In this document: positions 36,019 to 47,250 of the stretch, one piece after another
Position numbering within the stretch: the first letter of the stretch is position 1
Layout of the letters: each line of letters begins with the position of its first letter
Assembly (NCBI GenBank): GCA_029204225.1
Contig: CM055101.1
Span: forward strand, 61,781,140-61,845,139
From: Diphasiastrum complanatum
Taxonomy: Eukaryota > Streptophyta > Lycopodiopsida > Lycopodiales > Lycopodiaceae
Length of the DNA: 64,000 nt
Direction of reading: 5' to 3'
Program-made: the position numbers and the translations under genes
Notes under the pieces: model-generated
Seen by the model: the letters and a program-made list of their open reading frames with translations, nothing else
The model's database searches: none
Told to the model about the DNA's origin: nothing

Positions 36019-39000
36019 AGCTCTTTGGTAAAATAGTGGATTGACGATGCATATTCGATCTTTTTCATTGATCTATTCTAACCATAATCTGCAAAAATGT
36101 AATTCTCTTATATAAGTATATAATGAAATTTAAGATTTATAGATATGATTAAAACCAAATATAAACAACCAGTGTATATGTAGTTCTTACTCCATGCACA
36201 TTTGCACAATATCATCTATTGATCGCTCCCAAGAAGTTGCGGCAACATGAACCTATGAAACTCATAGGTATCATAATGGCAACTTACTTTTTCCTTTTCC
36301 TCCAAATTCAATAAACTACAGAACAAAAACTACAATTGGTTAATAATGTTACAAAAACTTTGTTAATAAACATGCACTTTTTGAACGATATTTCATGATG
36401 TACAAGAACAAAAAAAATTGGAATATAGTAACATCCTCTTTACCTCAATATCATAGCATCCTCTTGAAAAGAGGATTGCAAAGCTACAATCTTGGAGGAT
36501 AAAGAATCTTTGTTATTTTTGGACGTTGAAGCAAGTTCCACCTACTCTCCAAATAGAACAATGATTGTTTCCAACAAACCTCTTTTCATTTTGAAAAAAC
36601 GACAAACTTTAGAACTAACAAGAAACAATGATAACTAGATTCAAAACTTTAGATACCTTTCTGATTTTCTATGTGATGTGGTCACATTTTTTTTTTCTCT
36701 TCGACCATGATGCTTGAAGCACATTGATTTTCATCTACACGGTCTTTCATCTAAATTGAAAAAATACACATACAATTTTCCTTAAACATACATGTACGAA
36801 TCATATAAATGTACATGTGAAGTATAAAAAACAAGTACATTTCTAGAAGCATCAACCATAGATATCGGTTGCAATGAGGACAAAGGATCTGGCATCATAA
36901 CGTCCACCTCTGCTTGAGCTTGTTGCATCACATTCAAGTAACACTAGAAAATCATGAGAAATTCAACAGTGGCAAAAGAGTTAAATTAGTAAAAACCTCG
37001 ATAGCAAGTTCTTTACCTTAGATATGCTCCAAATCAAGAAAAGTACCCTACCATTGAAAATATGAAAGCTAAGCTAATACTTCACATATTATGTCAATGT
37101 GGTTATGTAAAACCTTAAAAGAGTGGGTGCAAAAATCCTAAATAGATTAGACATAACACCCACCATCCAAGATGTGCAACCTAAATAGAATGAAAGCTAG
37201 AAGAAGGGGTTTAAGAGCAACAACTCCACCAACAAAAATGACCATTTCTTGAGGATGACTCTTTCATTGACACCTAAAAATCACAAATTCTACCAGAAAA
37301 TTAATTGAAATATAGATTATAGTGATGGAGATTTATTATATTCATGCATTTTATAATGAAAGCTTTAATTTTCTTTTCAAAAGCTTTTACAAAAAAAAGA
37401 GAGAACCAATGCTAATTTTGTACTATGCACAAAATGCTATAGATGCATGTATTGGATCCTAGTTTATGGACTCAGACTCATCTTGTGAACCCATATAGCA
37501 AATATCATAACCACCACACTAATAAGATGAGTACAAAGTAGTTAAGTCCTCATTTACCATTTGTCATTTTTTACCTTTCCAAAATGAGTAATTAGATAGC
37601 TCATGGGCAAGCCCTTTACCTTTTGTTAAGTTTTTTGAACTCTTTATTTATTATGCTATGTCTAGGAAGGTAGTATCAACCTCAACTCATTTGAGTCTAA
37701 CTAGGGAGAACCTTGTTTATCATGTTTATGAAGGTAGCAACAACCTCAACTCTTTTGGATACAACTAGGGAGAATCTACTTGAACATCATGTTTAACCAA
37801 ATAGTTAGGACTAAGAACATAGTTCTACAACAATAATTGTTACTTTTAGGAAGTGATCTTGAAACTCATTATTAGGTGCAAATACTCTAAAGAGCCTAGC
37901 ATAAATTGCTATGCAAAGGTAATCTATTCAAATATATTGATTTACATTTTCCATATATTAGTATTATTAATTACAACTTCCACATTAATGTGACTATCTT
38001 CTCAAAGGGCAATAAAAATCAAATTCATGGTTGATCTACTTTGTATGTTCATAACTAAGATGCATGTCTTTCTATATCAACATGCATACTGAAGTATTTG
38101 AACAATATACAGAACATACATGGTTAATGTAAATCTCATCTTGAGAGAGAAAAAATCATTTTAGAGCAAGAGGCTGGCTAAGTTATGAGAGATTAACAAT
38201 TTTAAAATACTCATTGAAATCTTCTTCTAGTTTGTTTTCTTCTCACTAAATTTAACCCATGTTTTTAGCTTGATTGCATGTGCACTTCATGAAAATTCAA
38301 TGCATGGCTCTAAAGTGTGGCATAGTTTTTCAATCTTAACTTTGAATATATGTTCCTCTTCAAGATAGCACATGTATTAATTGAAACTTTTTAAAATTTT
38401 CAAAATTTTTCCTTTCCTCATATATGGCAAAGTTGACCCAAAATGAAATGCTTGACAGATACACTAGCCTTGACTTACGGTGTTGCAATAAGCTCCCATG
38501 TGGTTTCGACTCATGGGTTCAAAAGAAACCGTGATTGCGAAAGTGATACCTTGAAGATGGTGAGTCCATGACTTGCATCTTTCTTTTTTTCATAGTTGAT
38601 ACATTAAATAATTTTTCCTCATGACTTGGTCTATGTTAATCTTAGCTGTATCCCTTGTTTGTTGTGCCACACACAATATATAAAAGTTAAATGGTAGAAT
38701 TAGCATACTTACACAAGGAAAAAATGAACAATAGAATTGAGGTAATAAATCACAACAAACACCCCATCAGTTGGTTTGACTTTGGGTAATAAAACCCTCT
38801 CATGCTTTCTATGTGATGCTTTAAACTCTTTGACGTGCAACCAAACATAAAGTCATGTCATACTTGAAAGATGGGAATGCAACTTACATGATATAATATC
38901 AAGTTGCTGGGAAAATACATTTGCAATGACATTTATGCCATATAGTTACTCAAAAAAGATTTAATTAAATGACATATATCTAATTTTTTTTTTGCATAAA

Positions 39001-39995
39001 AAGTCAATTTAGCATGATAATCATCATGGATTTACTTGCATTGACTCAATATAGAATAGGTAAAAATCATAATCATAATACACATTTTTACATGTTAATA
39101 TGTGGCTTGTCAAGTGACAAGTAAATACAAGAAAACTATCCATGTACTTGGTGAAAATATTATTGCTAAAAGAATTGGTGATGTCAAAATCCAACTCATG
39201 ATTTTCATCGAATTTTGAGAAATTATGGTGATGTGTCCAGTATGTCATTATCATGTCTACATGTCGAAATCTAGCATTTTGTAAATGCATCAAATTTTGA
39301 TATGCCATTTCAAATTTCATTGCCACCAAAATAAATTTGGGTCTCGGGGGTGGTTTTTGTGATGATTCTTTTATTGGTCAAAATCTCAAAAATTATGAAA
39401 TTTCAAAAAATCATTCAAAATTGGATTTTGAAAAGTAATAATTTTATTATTGTGTTAGATGCTAGATCAAGTATTATGTCACGTTACAAAAGAATCTAGT
39501 TTGGCCTTGTAAAAAGATTACCATTCAATAAGCTAATTTGAAGACATAAATCACTTATATTGTTTCTAAGAAACTTATGTCTAGACTTAGTAATGTCTTG
39601 AATCTCAACATTAGGGCCCTTTTGGACTCAAAAAGGGCCTCTATTTGTGAGCCATGTGATTGACACTAATTACTCTTCATATCCAATAAAATGTTTACAA
39701 ATAGTTGGCAATGGTCCATATGACATGGCAAATCCGATGGTCATTTTTTGATTAAGCCATGGTCTTAAATATGCTAACTCTACCTTAACCCTATGGTGCA
39801 CTTGTCTTATTCATTAACTACATAGATGGTCCCACACACACACAATTACCTCAATTCAATGTAACTATATTGTAAATTTGAGGCAAACTTTCTTTTACTC
39901 CTTGTTTACGTCAATACTTTGTGAAAAGCTTATAAACTTCAGTACCCATATTGCCCTTCATAGCATAACTGGTCCCACACACTAGTAAGATACTT
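36019..39995. other. 4 kb of AT-rich non-coding DNA
   Basis: No coding domain, LTR end or RNA gene was recognised. Open frames are short and of biased composition, including the 101-codon minus frame at 39024-39329. One two-copy tandem repeat is described separately. Confidence 0.45.
37667..37794. repeat. Two-copy tandem repeat, 64-bp period
   Basis: AAGGTAG followed by CAACCTCAACTC and ACTAGGGAGAA occurs at 37667 and again at 37731. The copies are imperfect. No function is suggested. Confidence 0.8.
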
Positions 39996-40639
39996 ATGCA
40001 TTTTGAAAACGTGGGGCGGTCTCCCACACATGACGAGTACATATATGGGTATTCCCACAGTACGCAGACAATACTCGAGTTATTGGAGAGGCAGGGCGTG
40101 CATATAAACTGGGATGGTGCTCCTCAGGTACAACATCAAATCCATTTTATTTTCTTTAAACTTGCTATTCTCTCCCACTCCCATATGGTTTTTCGGAAGA
40201 CTAATTCATGTGTCTTGCACGTGCAGTAACAACAAGCTCTACATGACAGAGATGATGAGGAAGAATTAGATAGATCTAGTTAGTGTTTTGGCTCTATAGC
40301 TAGCCTTTTCATGTTTACAGATACTTATGTACACGTTTTTACATCTATCATTTTTATTCGTACATTTGCCGACCATCTTTTGATGTACAGACACCATTCA
40401 TGGGTATAGAAAGTGTAGAAACTCCAAAGTTGGTGAACATGGATGAAGAACTAGATGTTGATGAAGCTGAATATCTAGATGATTTAGAAATGGGAAGAGA
40501 TGACGATGTGGCTGTAGAGAATCCATAGCCAAAGTGGTCAAGGAGGATGAAAGCGTCCATAAAGATATCATAAAATAACATTCATCACTCATAAGGAATA
40601 ACAATCAAAACCGAAAAACTACGTGGAGGCACGAGAAAG
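39996..40639. other. Unidentified sequence
   Basis: A plus frame at 39996-40229 reads VGRSPTHDEYIYGYSHSTQ and LLERQGVHINWDGAPQ, then loses coding character at a possible GT donor near 40129. It could be an exon of a decayed transposon gene. I do not recognise the family and do not call a product. Confidence 0.3.
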
Positions 40640-41343
40640 TCGAGAATGAAAATGGTAGAATATGATAATGAAAGAGTTTGTTCAGCTATTCCATTGTGCT
40701 GAGGTGTGTAAGTCCAGTCTTTGTGTGCATAATACCTCGATCAGTATAGTAAGCCTTGAATTCGTTGGAAATATACTCACCTCCACGATCTGTGCGAACC
40801 TGCTTCAACTTCTTTCTTGTCTATTTCTCAGCCCAACTCGTATACTCAACAATTTTTTTGAAAGCTTCAGATATAGTATGTATAAAGTATACCATTCGCC
40901 AATAAAGTTCGAGTTGTGTGGAATGACCTAGGTAGGGCTCGAAGAAAATAACTAAGCTGTTTTTTCTTTGAAATTGCATTTTCCACGCCATAATTCTGCA
41001 AAGAAATAAACAAGTCTTTAATCTTTCGTACAAATGTGGTCAGGTCTTTGTCGTCCCACTGTAGGTAAGTTAATTGGTCTTCCAAGAACATGATCTGATT
41101 ACAAGATCGAGTCTCGTTCTTGGTTTGCAATTCTTCCCATAAATCTTTTGAGTTCGAAATTGATGTAAGATCTAGCATTATATTGTCATGCACTGAAAAC
41201 ACAATAATTGCTAAAGCTTTGTCATTTCTCAAACTCCATTCTCGAAGTTCTTTCCAAAAGTAGTTATTGGCTTCTCCTCTATTGGTTCTGCCCATTGCTA
41301 TAGACCTTTGTCCTTCAATAAGAGTGAAGTCTTTAATTTTCAA
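40640..41343 (-). pseudogene. Copia M: gag fused to integrase core
   Basis: The minus frame at 41343-40890 is copia gag: ALAIIVFSVHDNIMLDLTSI, NSKDLWEELQ and LEDQLTYLQWDDKDLTTFV, then SYFLRALPRSFHTTRTLLAN. Within a few codons the sequence becomes integrase core: VYFIHTISEAFKKIVEYTSW, then QVRTDRGGEYISNEFKAYYT. Zinc knuckle, protease and integrase N-terminal domain are absent. The integrase ends near 40640, before the NG.AE motif is complete. RT is absent. Confidence 0.85.
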
Positions 41344-41492
41344 ATCAAGTAGTTTGAATCTTCTAGATCCAAGATCGTAGTGATCTTAGCCTGAATATTG
41401 ATGATCGCTGAGTAACCTCCAAATAGTGGCTTGCTGATGGATGTATGAAGAATGCTGAGAGGGGTGCAAAGATACTATTGTATCGACTCTGT

Positions 41493-41540
41493 TGCTTTGA
41501 TACCACTGTAGCAGATTTAATTCCGTATGCTCTGATACCA
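41493..41540 (-). other. Copia M: doubled tRNA-Met primer-binding site
   Basis: Two primer-site-like words lie 35 bp apart on the minus strand: TGGTATCAGAGCA (41540-41528) and TGGTATCAAAGCA (41505-41493). The first is the likely functional site next to the LTR. The second may reflect a leader duplication. Confidence 0.6.
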
Positions 41541-43544
41541 CTATAAAAAAATGATAATTATTCTTCCACAGAGAACACGATGAAAGTTTGAATAAATCAA
41601 ACTAATATCAGTGTCTTCAATTGGGTTTGTATCAGATCTATGTACTAGTAGAACAATATTTGCTCTGATTGAATATGCGTGCGAAAATAATATGTGGAAT
41701 AAGAGACAACTTAAGACAATTTTTAGAAAATTAGAAACTATTGATCAAAAACGAATTTATAATTCTGAATCTGACTTAGTATACATCTCTTGCTGTCTTA
41801 TTTATAAGACTTTTGTAAAAAAACAGAGTGTTTATGATTACAAAGCCTTGCTAGCTTTCAGTCCTTCCATGACGAAGATATTTGCGAACTCGAACATCTA
41901 GAGATATGAAACACGAAGAGTTTTGCGAACACGAAAGTCAACGGAGACGAAGACGAACGGTTCATGAACACAAACAGTTCGCGAACACGAAGGATCCACG
42001 AACGAGATTCCTTTGTGGTCCAACAAGAGAGAAAGGCAGACAAGGTAAGCGAAACCAACGGTGGAAACGAAACTTGTTCTGTCCTCGCGCTCCAAGGAAT
42101 ACCACCAGAGATCATGCAAGTACCCAGAAGTATAGAGATCTGACCTGATGACATGATGTCAGCAGATACTTCCTAGGTCGTGGCTAATCTGCCACTCTTG
42201 TAATTCCCTGATTAGTTGTAGATGTATAATCACTCTAATCTTAGGTTTACATAGAGAGACCCTACTTATTGGATAATACTTGACACATATCAGAACAGGA
42301 TACACATAGTGTAACTAAGTGAAGAGACACTGAAGAAATCTGATGTTAGTAAGCAATCAAGATGAACATAGACAGAAGCTCCGCTTATGTGCGAGAAGAT
42401 AACTATGTCTAGGACTAGAAGATCCAATTGTCCGCTAGTAAAATGAGACTACTACTCGTGAGACAACTGTGCTTCTCTCATGCCAATGCACTGCGTGGAT
42501 TCACATGCAGTGCTCTGAAGAAAATAGAGAAAATCAATATAGATTATTTTTTTGGTTGTGTCTGATCTTGGATGTCGAATGCTTATGTTGTTTATTTTAA
42601 TATGTCTGAGTTTTCTTGTTCCCTTTGAATTTCGCACCTTGGTCGAAATGAAGTTGAATGCTGTATTAATTTTATGAACGTAGATCAGTAGTAACTAACT
42701 ACTCTCTGGAGGATTGTAGGAGTGTTTCAGCTGGCAGTGCCCAACGAACGCATCTGAACTCCATCCGAATCTCAAAAGAGAGTCGCGAATGTTTCGAATC
42801 TCGAAAGAGAGTCGCAAATGTTTTGTAAATTTTCTTCTCACGATTCTCATCAATTGTATCGGAGCAACGCACGACTCCTACCAACATTTTGGCCTTTTAA
42901 TGTTGTAACAGTAGATATCTAATCGTTTACGACGGTTGATATTCAAATAGACGTTCTATTTCCAAGGTCGAATAAATTATGTTCACGAATTATTTGCGAG
43001 AGTCCATCTCTTCGTCACAGCTCCATGTATCGCAAATTATTCGTGACACTTGTCTCTTCATGACATTTCTGTCTTTCACAAATTGTTCACGACAGATGAC
43101 AACTTTGAGCTTGAAGAAGAAATTCACAATATTTCGTGAATTATTCGCTACAATTTTGCAACATCTGAGGTTTGAACAGGAAACAAGATATTTTGTGACA
43201 AGAATTTTCTAAGAATCTTTTTGAGAATATTTTGAGCTTCAATAAGAAACCATTTCTAGAATTTTTCGAGAATCTTTCGTGAATCTTTTGAGTTGGTCAC
43301 GAATATAAATGTTTTGAGTTTGCGTTCATTGCTTTATCATCTTTTGTCAAGTAAACTATGCATTTTGTTAGTAGAATCAAGATCTGTCTGATCATGTTCT
43401 ACATAGTCTTTTTAAAGGAGAAAAACTTGAATTTGGCAAGAGCAGCCAGGTTCCGAGCCATATAAGCAAGGGCTTGTAAAATGTTTTCAATTTGCACCAT
43501 AGATCTACAATTGCCACGTATTGTATTCGTCATCCAACGACCGA
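41541..43544 (-). mobile_element. LTR or leader region upstream of copia M
   Basis: A 5' LTR of M should start here on the minus-strand side of the primer site. I cannot fix its far end. The sequence is rich in GCGAAC, TTCGTGA and CGAACACGAA words at 41880-42000 and 42960-43300, resembling LTR D in composition. Open frames across it, such as 41882-42148, follow these repeats and are not called as genes. Confidence 0.4.
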
Positions 43545-43960
43545 CACTACAAGAGGGCAGGCGATTACCAAGGCTTTTTTTGAACATTTCTTTGCAAGAT
43601 AGTTTAGAAAATGAGTCGCGGGGAGAGCGGAATGCTCAAGCATCAGGGCCGGTGTTTGGCCTCGGAATAAGCCTACCAAATTTGAACTTGGTTTTGAAAC
43701 ATTTATAAAGAGAGTTACAAATCCACTGGAGGGCCTCAGAACATACATCAGAATATAGAAGCTAATTTGAGGAGTATACCAAGGCTGACGTTGGTATAAG
43801 CCTACCAAATTTGAACTTGTTTTTGAGACATCTATAGAGAGGGTTATAAATAGGGTCTAGGTGGCCAAAGGCATTCAGGACACTCTGCTAACCAGGGGTA
43901 ATATTGAGACTGATGAAAAAAAAGCCCCTCGGTATAAACCACGATATAAAACAAAATGTA
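43545..43960. repeat. Left subterminal repeats of the CACTA element
   Basis: A block containing ATAAGCCTACCAAATTTGAA occurs at about 43668 and 43796, 128 bp apart. Variants of CCTCGG or CCAAGG next to ATA or TATA (GGCCTCGGAATAAG, GTATACCAAGGC, CCCTCGGTATAAACC) are spread through the region. This layout is typical of CACTA subterminal regions. Confidence 0.65.
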
Positions 43961-44209
43961 AATGGATTTCACTTTTGGAATCTGTTACCTATCAACACAT
44001 TGAATTCCATTTTCTATCAACATTGGTTGCCATATGCACAAGTGAATAAAGAAATTTATGTACCACAAAAAAATGTTGATCACAAATTGTGTACTCACAT
44101 GCATTGACTTCTTGTTCGATGTCAAGTAGTCAATTAATAGAGTGTAATTGCATCTATGAGCAATTTGATTAATATTAAAATGAGTTGAAATACATCATAC
44201 TGTCTCACT

Positions 44210-44429
44210 TATTCATTTTGTGGTTCATCGTTATCATTTGCCGCATCATCATGTGACAAATCTGCCAAACCAAATGAGTCCATCTCTAATTCTACCCAAA
44301 TATCTCCTATAGCGTCATCATTAATAAGTTGATATTCAAAAGCTAATGGCGATGGTGACGACGAGTGAGATCGAGAATGATTTGTGAGAGAGGGTCGAAA
44401 GCATAAAGAAGAATTTTCCTAGGTTTCAC
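44210..44429 (-). pseudogene. Acidic C-terminal exon-like frame in the CACTA element
   Basis: A minus frame of about 72 codons ends at TAA (44212-44210). It reads SFEYQ-type sequence followed by DDAIGDIWVELEMDSFGLAD and HDDAANDNDEPQNE. The acidic tail resembles the ends of CACTA transposase or accessory proteins, but I cannot match it. It could be the last exon of the TNP2 gene or of a TNPA-like gene. A plus-strand LTR-like boundary begins at 44464. Confidence 0.35.
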
Positions 44430-44463
44430 TTCTAGAGATAGAAGTGGTTCAAGGGGGGAAGAA

Positions 44464-44890
44464 TGTAATGTCCATGTCCTGTATAAGAGAATCGGAATAA
44501 TTCTTGACGTGGATAGCTGGTCACTCCAGTTGTATGTGATTATTAGTTATGCTATGCCATTCCGTTTGTGGTCGTATCAAGTAATTAATAATCATATGAG
44601 GGCCCAGACCTATAATTGGACATAGGAGCACATGCATGTGAAGACTGTTTTAATGAAAGAATAGGAGGTCAATAGCTCAGTTTAGGTTGCATGGGACTCC
44701 TAGGAAAAATATTCTCTCTCTCTTGGAGAGGATATATCCTATGGAAACTTGTCCATCCCCCTAAGAGAATTATGATTCTTGAGCCAGTTTCTACTCTCCT
44801 CTCTTGTGTTCTTCACTGTGGCTTGGGGGTGGATTGGTTAGGGTATTGACTAGCCTCTCCATATTGGTTGGGTGGTTCATGCTCCACAGG
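44464..44890 (+). mobile_element. LTR-like fragment next to a polypurine tract
   Basis: CAAGGGGGGAAGAA followed by TGTAATGTCC is a gypsy-style polypurine tract and LTR start. The following 400 bp include a run of CTCTCTCTC and a plausible leader. No partner LTR was found, so this is a fragment or a chance resemblance. Confidence 0.35.
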
Positions 44891-44944
44891 TGTCCTTTTG
44901 GTTTGCATGTGACAGGATTCTTGAAGATCTTCACTTGGAGATCA

Positions 44945-47044
44945 TTATAGAGAAGGTGTGTCATGTGTTGTCAAACCATCCGATGATGATGCATCATGCT
45001 CAACATAATCATTATCTTGTGAAGCTTGCACATGATCATCCTCTGAAATTGTGTCATCAAATCCATCATCACAATCTTGTTCATGAGGTGCACCAAATGG
45101 CAGTGCCATGTCCTCCACGACATCTCTATCTTCAAAAATTCTTTTACTTTGAGGAGCGACTTGATCCACAACAAACATGTACAAAATTGCACATATTGAT
45201 AAACATGTGAATGTTGATCATCATAGCTACATGTAAATCGCACCCCCTTGCATATTCCCGCTCTCTCTCTGTTACTTCCTGGTTGTTTGTCGAGGCTTCT
45301 CTAAGGCTCTCATCATATCCTTGGGTAGAAGGACAAGGTCAGGTGGATATGGTTGTCTTCTATGCACTCTCCTGAAAGTGGCTCGAGCGGTTTGTCTACG
45401 AGCCTTGGCCTCTTTGTATAGCAAAATCCACTTTTGCATTTCCTCGCTATTAAGAATGCAAAACTTATTTACCTTCTCCCTGAAGGACTCACTCATTCTC
45501 ATGATTGCTCCTTTTCCTTGAGGAACCTCCCCAACAACACCCTCATCATCCTTCTTATCCCAATGACGAGGAATAGAAGGATCACTATGAGCAAGGAACT
45601 CCGTGAAACCATGGACTCTTTCACTAGCCATCCTTCCGCCATGCTACCCTTAGGCCTTGCTCTTTGTCTTACGAAGCCTTTCAATGTTTTCATGAATCGT
45701 TCCAAGAAAAACATCCAACGGCTATGGATAGTGCCTGAATTAAAAAAATAGATCAATGTTAGTGAGAGAACATAGGAATTACCACAATAGCAATAGTCTA
45801 AGAGTAGGCAATTGGTGCAAGTATATGATGTACCTGCAATGGCCACCTCATCTACCAAATGCACAATGAGATGCATTTGAATGGCGAGAATGGATGTGGG
45901 AAAGTGCTTCTCAATCAAACACACTACCTCGATGGAGCTTTGTCTTGCCGCCTCAATGTATGCCAGTGATATCTCCTTGGATGAAATGTATCCTCATAAG
46001 AAAGAGAAACAACAACGACATACACGTTAGTAAGATCATCATCTTGAATCACCCCAAGAAAAAATGATGTGAATTGCATGCACATTCACCATACCTCACC
46101 AGATTACTGATTTTGTAGATTGCACTCCTTAACTCCTCTGTCAAAAACCCTTTCAACACCAAGGGAAGCACAAATTGCATGCACAAAAACAATTTGGTCA
46201 TTGAGATACATATATGCACAATGAGATCATCATGAAATCACAAGACATGATATAAAATGTAATCGACAATGTTGAGGTGGAAGCAAAGTAAAAAAACATG
46301 CCATGTCAACCTATAAAAATTAATGTTAATCATGAGACTTTAGTCCACTTAGCTTGTTGTCCCTTCTGAAGGCACCCTTTAGGCATCGCATGTGTCCTGT
46401 TGGAGTTCGAAATGAGGCTATTGCCCTCTTTACAATCGTCTCTTCTCTCCTCAAGAAGATCCATGGGGCCTTTGGTAGGACAATCGAAGTCCCCACCGTT
46501 TGTGGCCATAAATCGACCATCCTTTCCACTTCTTTTAAGTCATCTCATGCATCTTTTTTTATCTTTGGCCCCAGTCAAGTGCTCCCAAATCGTGCTCTCG
46601 ACATTCTCAAATATGTGCATCGGGTCCAAAAAATGGTTTATCAACAATTCCTCCCAATATGGGAGTTGATGAAATATTGATAACCTCTTCATGTCGGGAG
46701 GGAGTCGCCCTAGAACATGATTGGATCTCCAAATCTGAAGCCAATCACTTGCCTAAAATACTAACAAACAAGCACACACATTTAATGCAGATTATATATC
46801 GTTAGAAGAAATATAAAGAGAGTAATCATAAAATAAATAAATGACGTACCATTAATTGGCCCAAATATGTATCGTACCTTCATGGAATGAGGACGTTGAC
46901 CAATTAGCCCATCACGCATAGGGTGATCGGGTGGAAGGTATCTAGTGTGGCCCTCATAAACCATCTTTCATAGATGTTGTGAGTGACGTGCTTGCAAATA
47001 CTCACCACAAATGGGGCATGCATTGTAGCCACTAGTTTGGAGCC
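44945..47044 (-). pseudogene. TNP2-type CACTA transposase remnant
   Basis: Minus strand, N to C. The exon at 47044-46850 has GLQTSGYNACPICGEY and, after a stop, YEGHTRYLPPDHPMRD, the conserved CPxC and GHRRFL-HPxR region. The exon from 46752 has LPYWEELLINHFLDPMHIFE followed by NVESTIWEHLTGAKDK, the TNP2 D.MH..KNV signature. After a frameshift comes APWIFLRREETIVKRAIASF and KLSGLKSHD. Then CLIEKHFPTSILAIQMHLIV and HLVDEVAIAG, an intron of about 100 bp, and SRWMFFLERFMKTLKGFVRQ (DUF4218). A further shift leads to FTEFLAHSDPSIPRHW. The frame at 45184-44945 is acidic and may be the DUF4216-like tail. The N-terminal third is missing, apparently cut by the LTR element starting at 47251. Not functional. 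Confidence 0.85.
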
Positions 47045-47250
47045 CTGCATTGAGACAAAACAACCAACTTAATCGTGGGTCCAACGTTCGAATTGAAAGA
47101 AAATTTGTGGATGCACATAAAATTTAATATAATAGCATGAATCGAACCAATAGCAAGGATATCTCACATGAACATTTCCCATATCCAACATAAGCTTAAT
47201 AGTCAAGTTATAGCCTCCATCTAGAACATACAATAAAAAGTTATTTTAGT

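Noticed and set aside
41882-42148. Arg-rich 88-codon ORF
   Set aside because: It follows repeated CGAACACGAA words of an LTR-like region; the charge pattern comes from the repeats.
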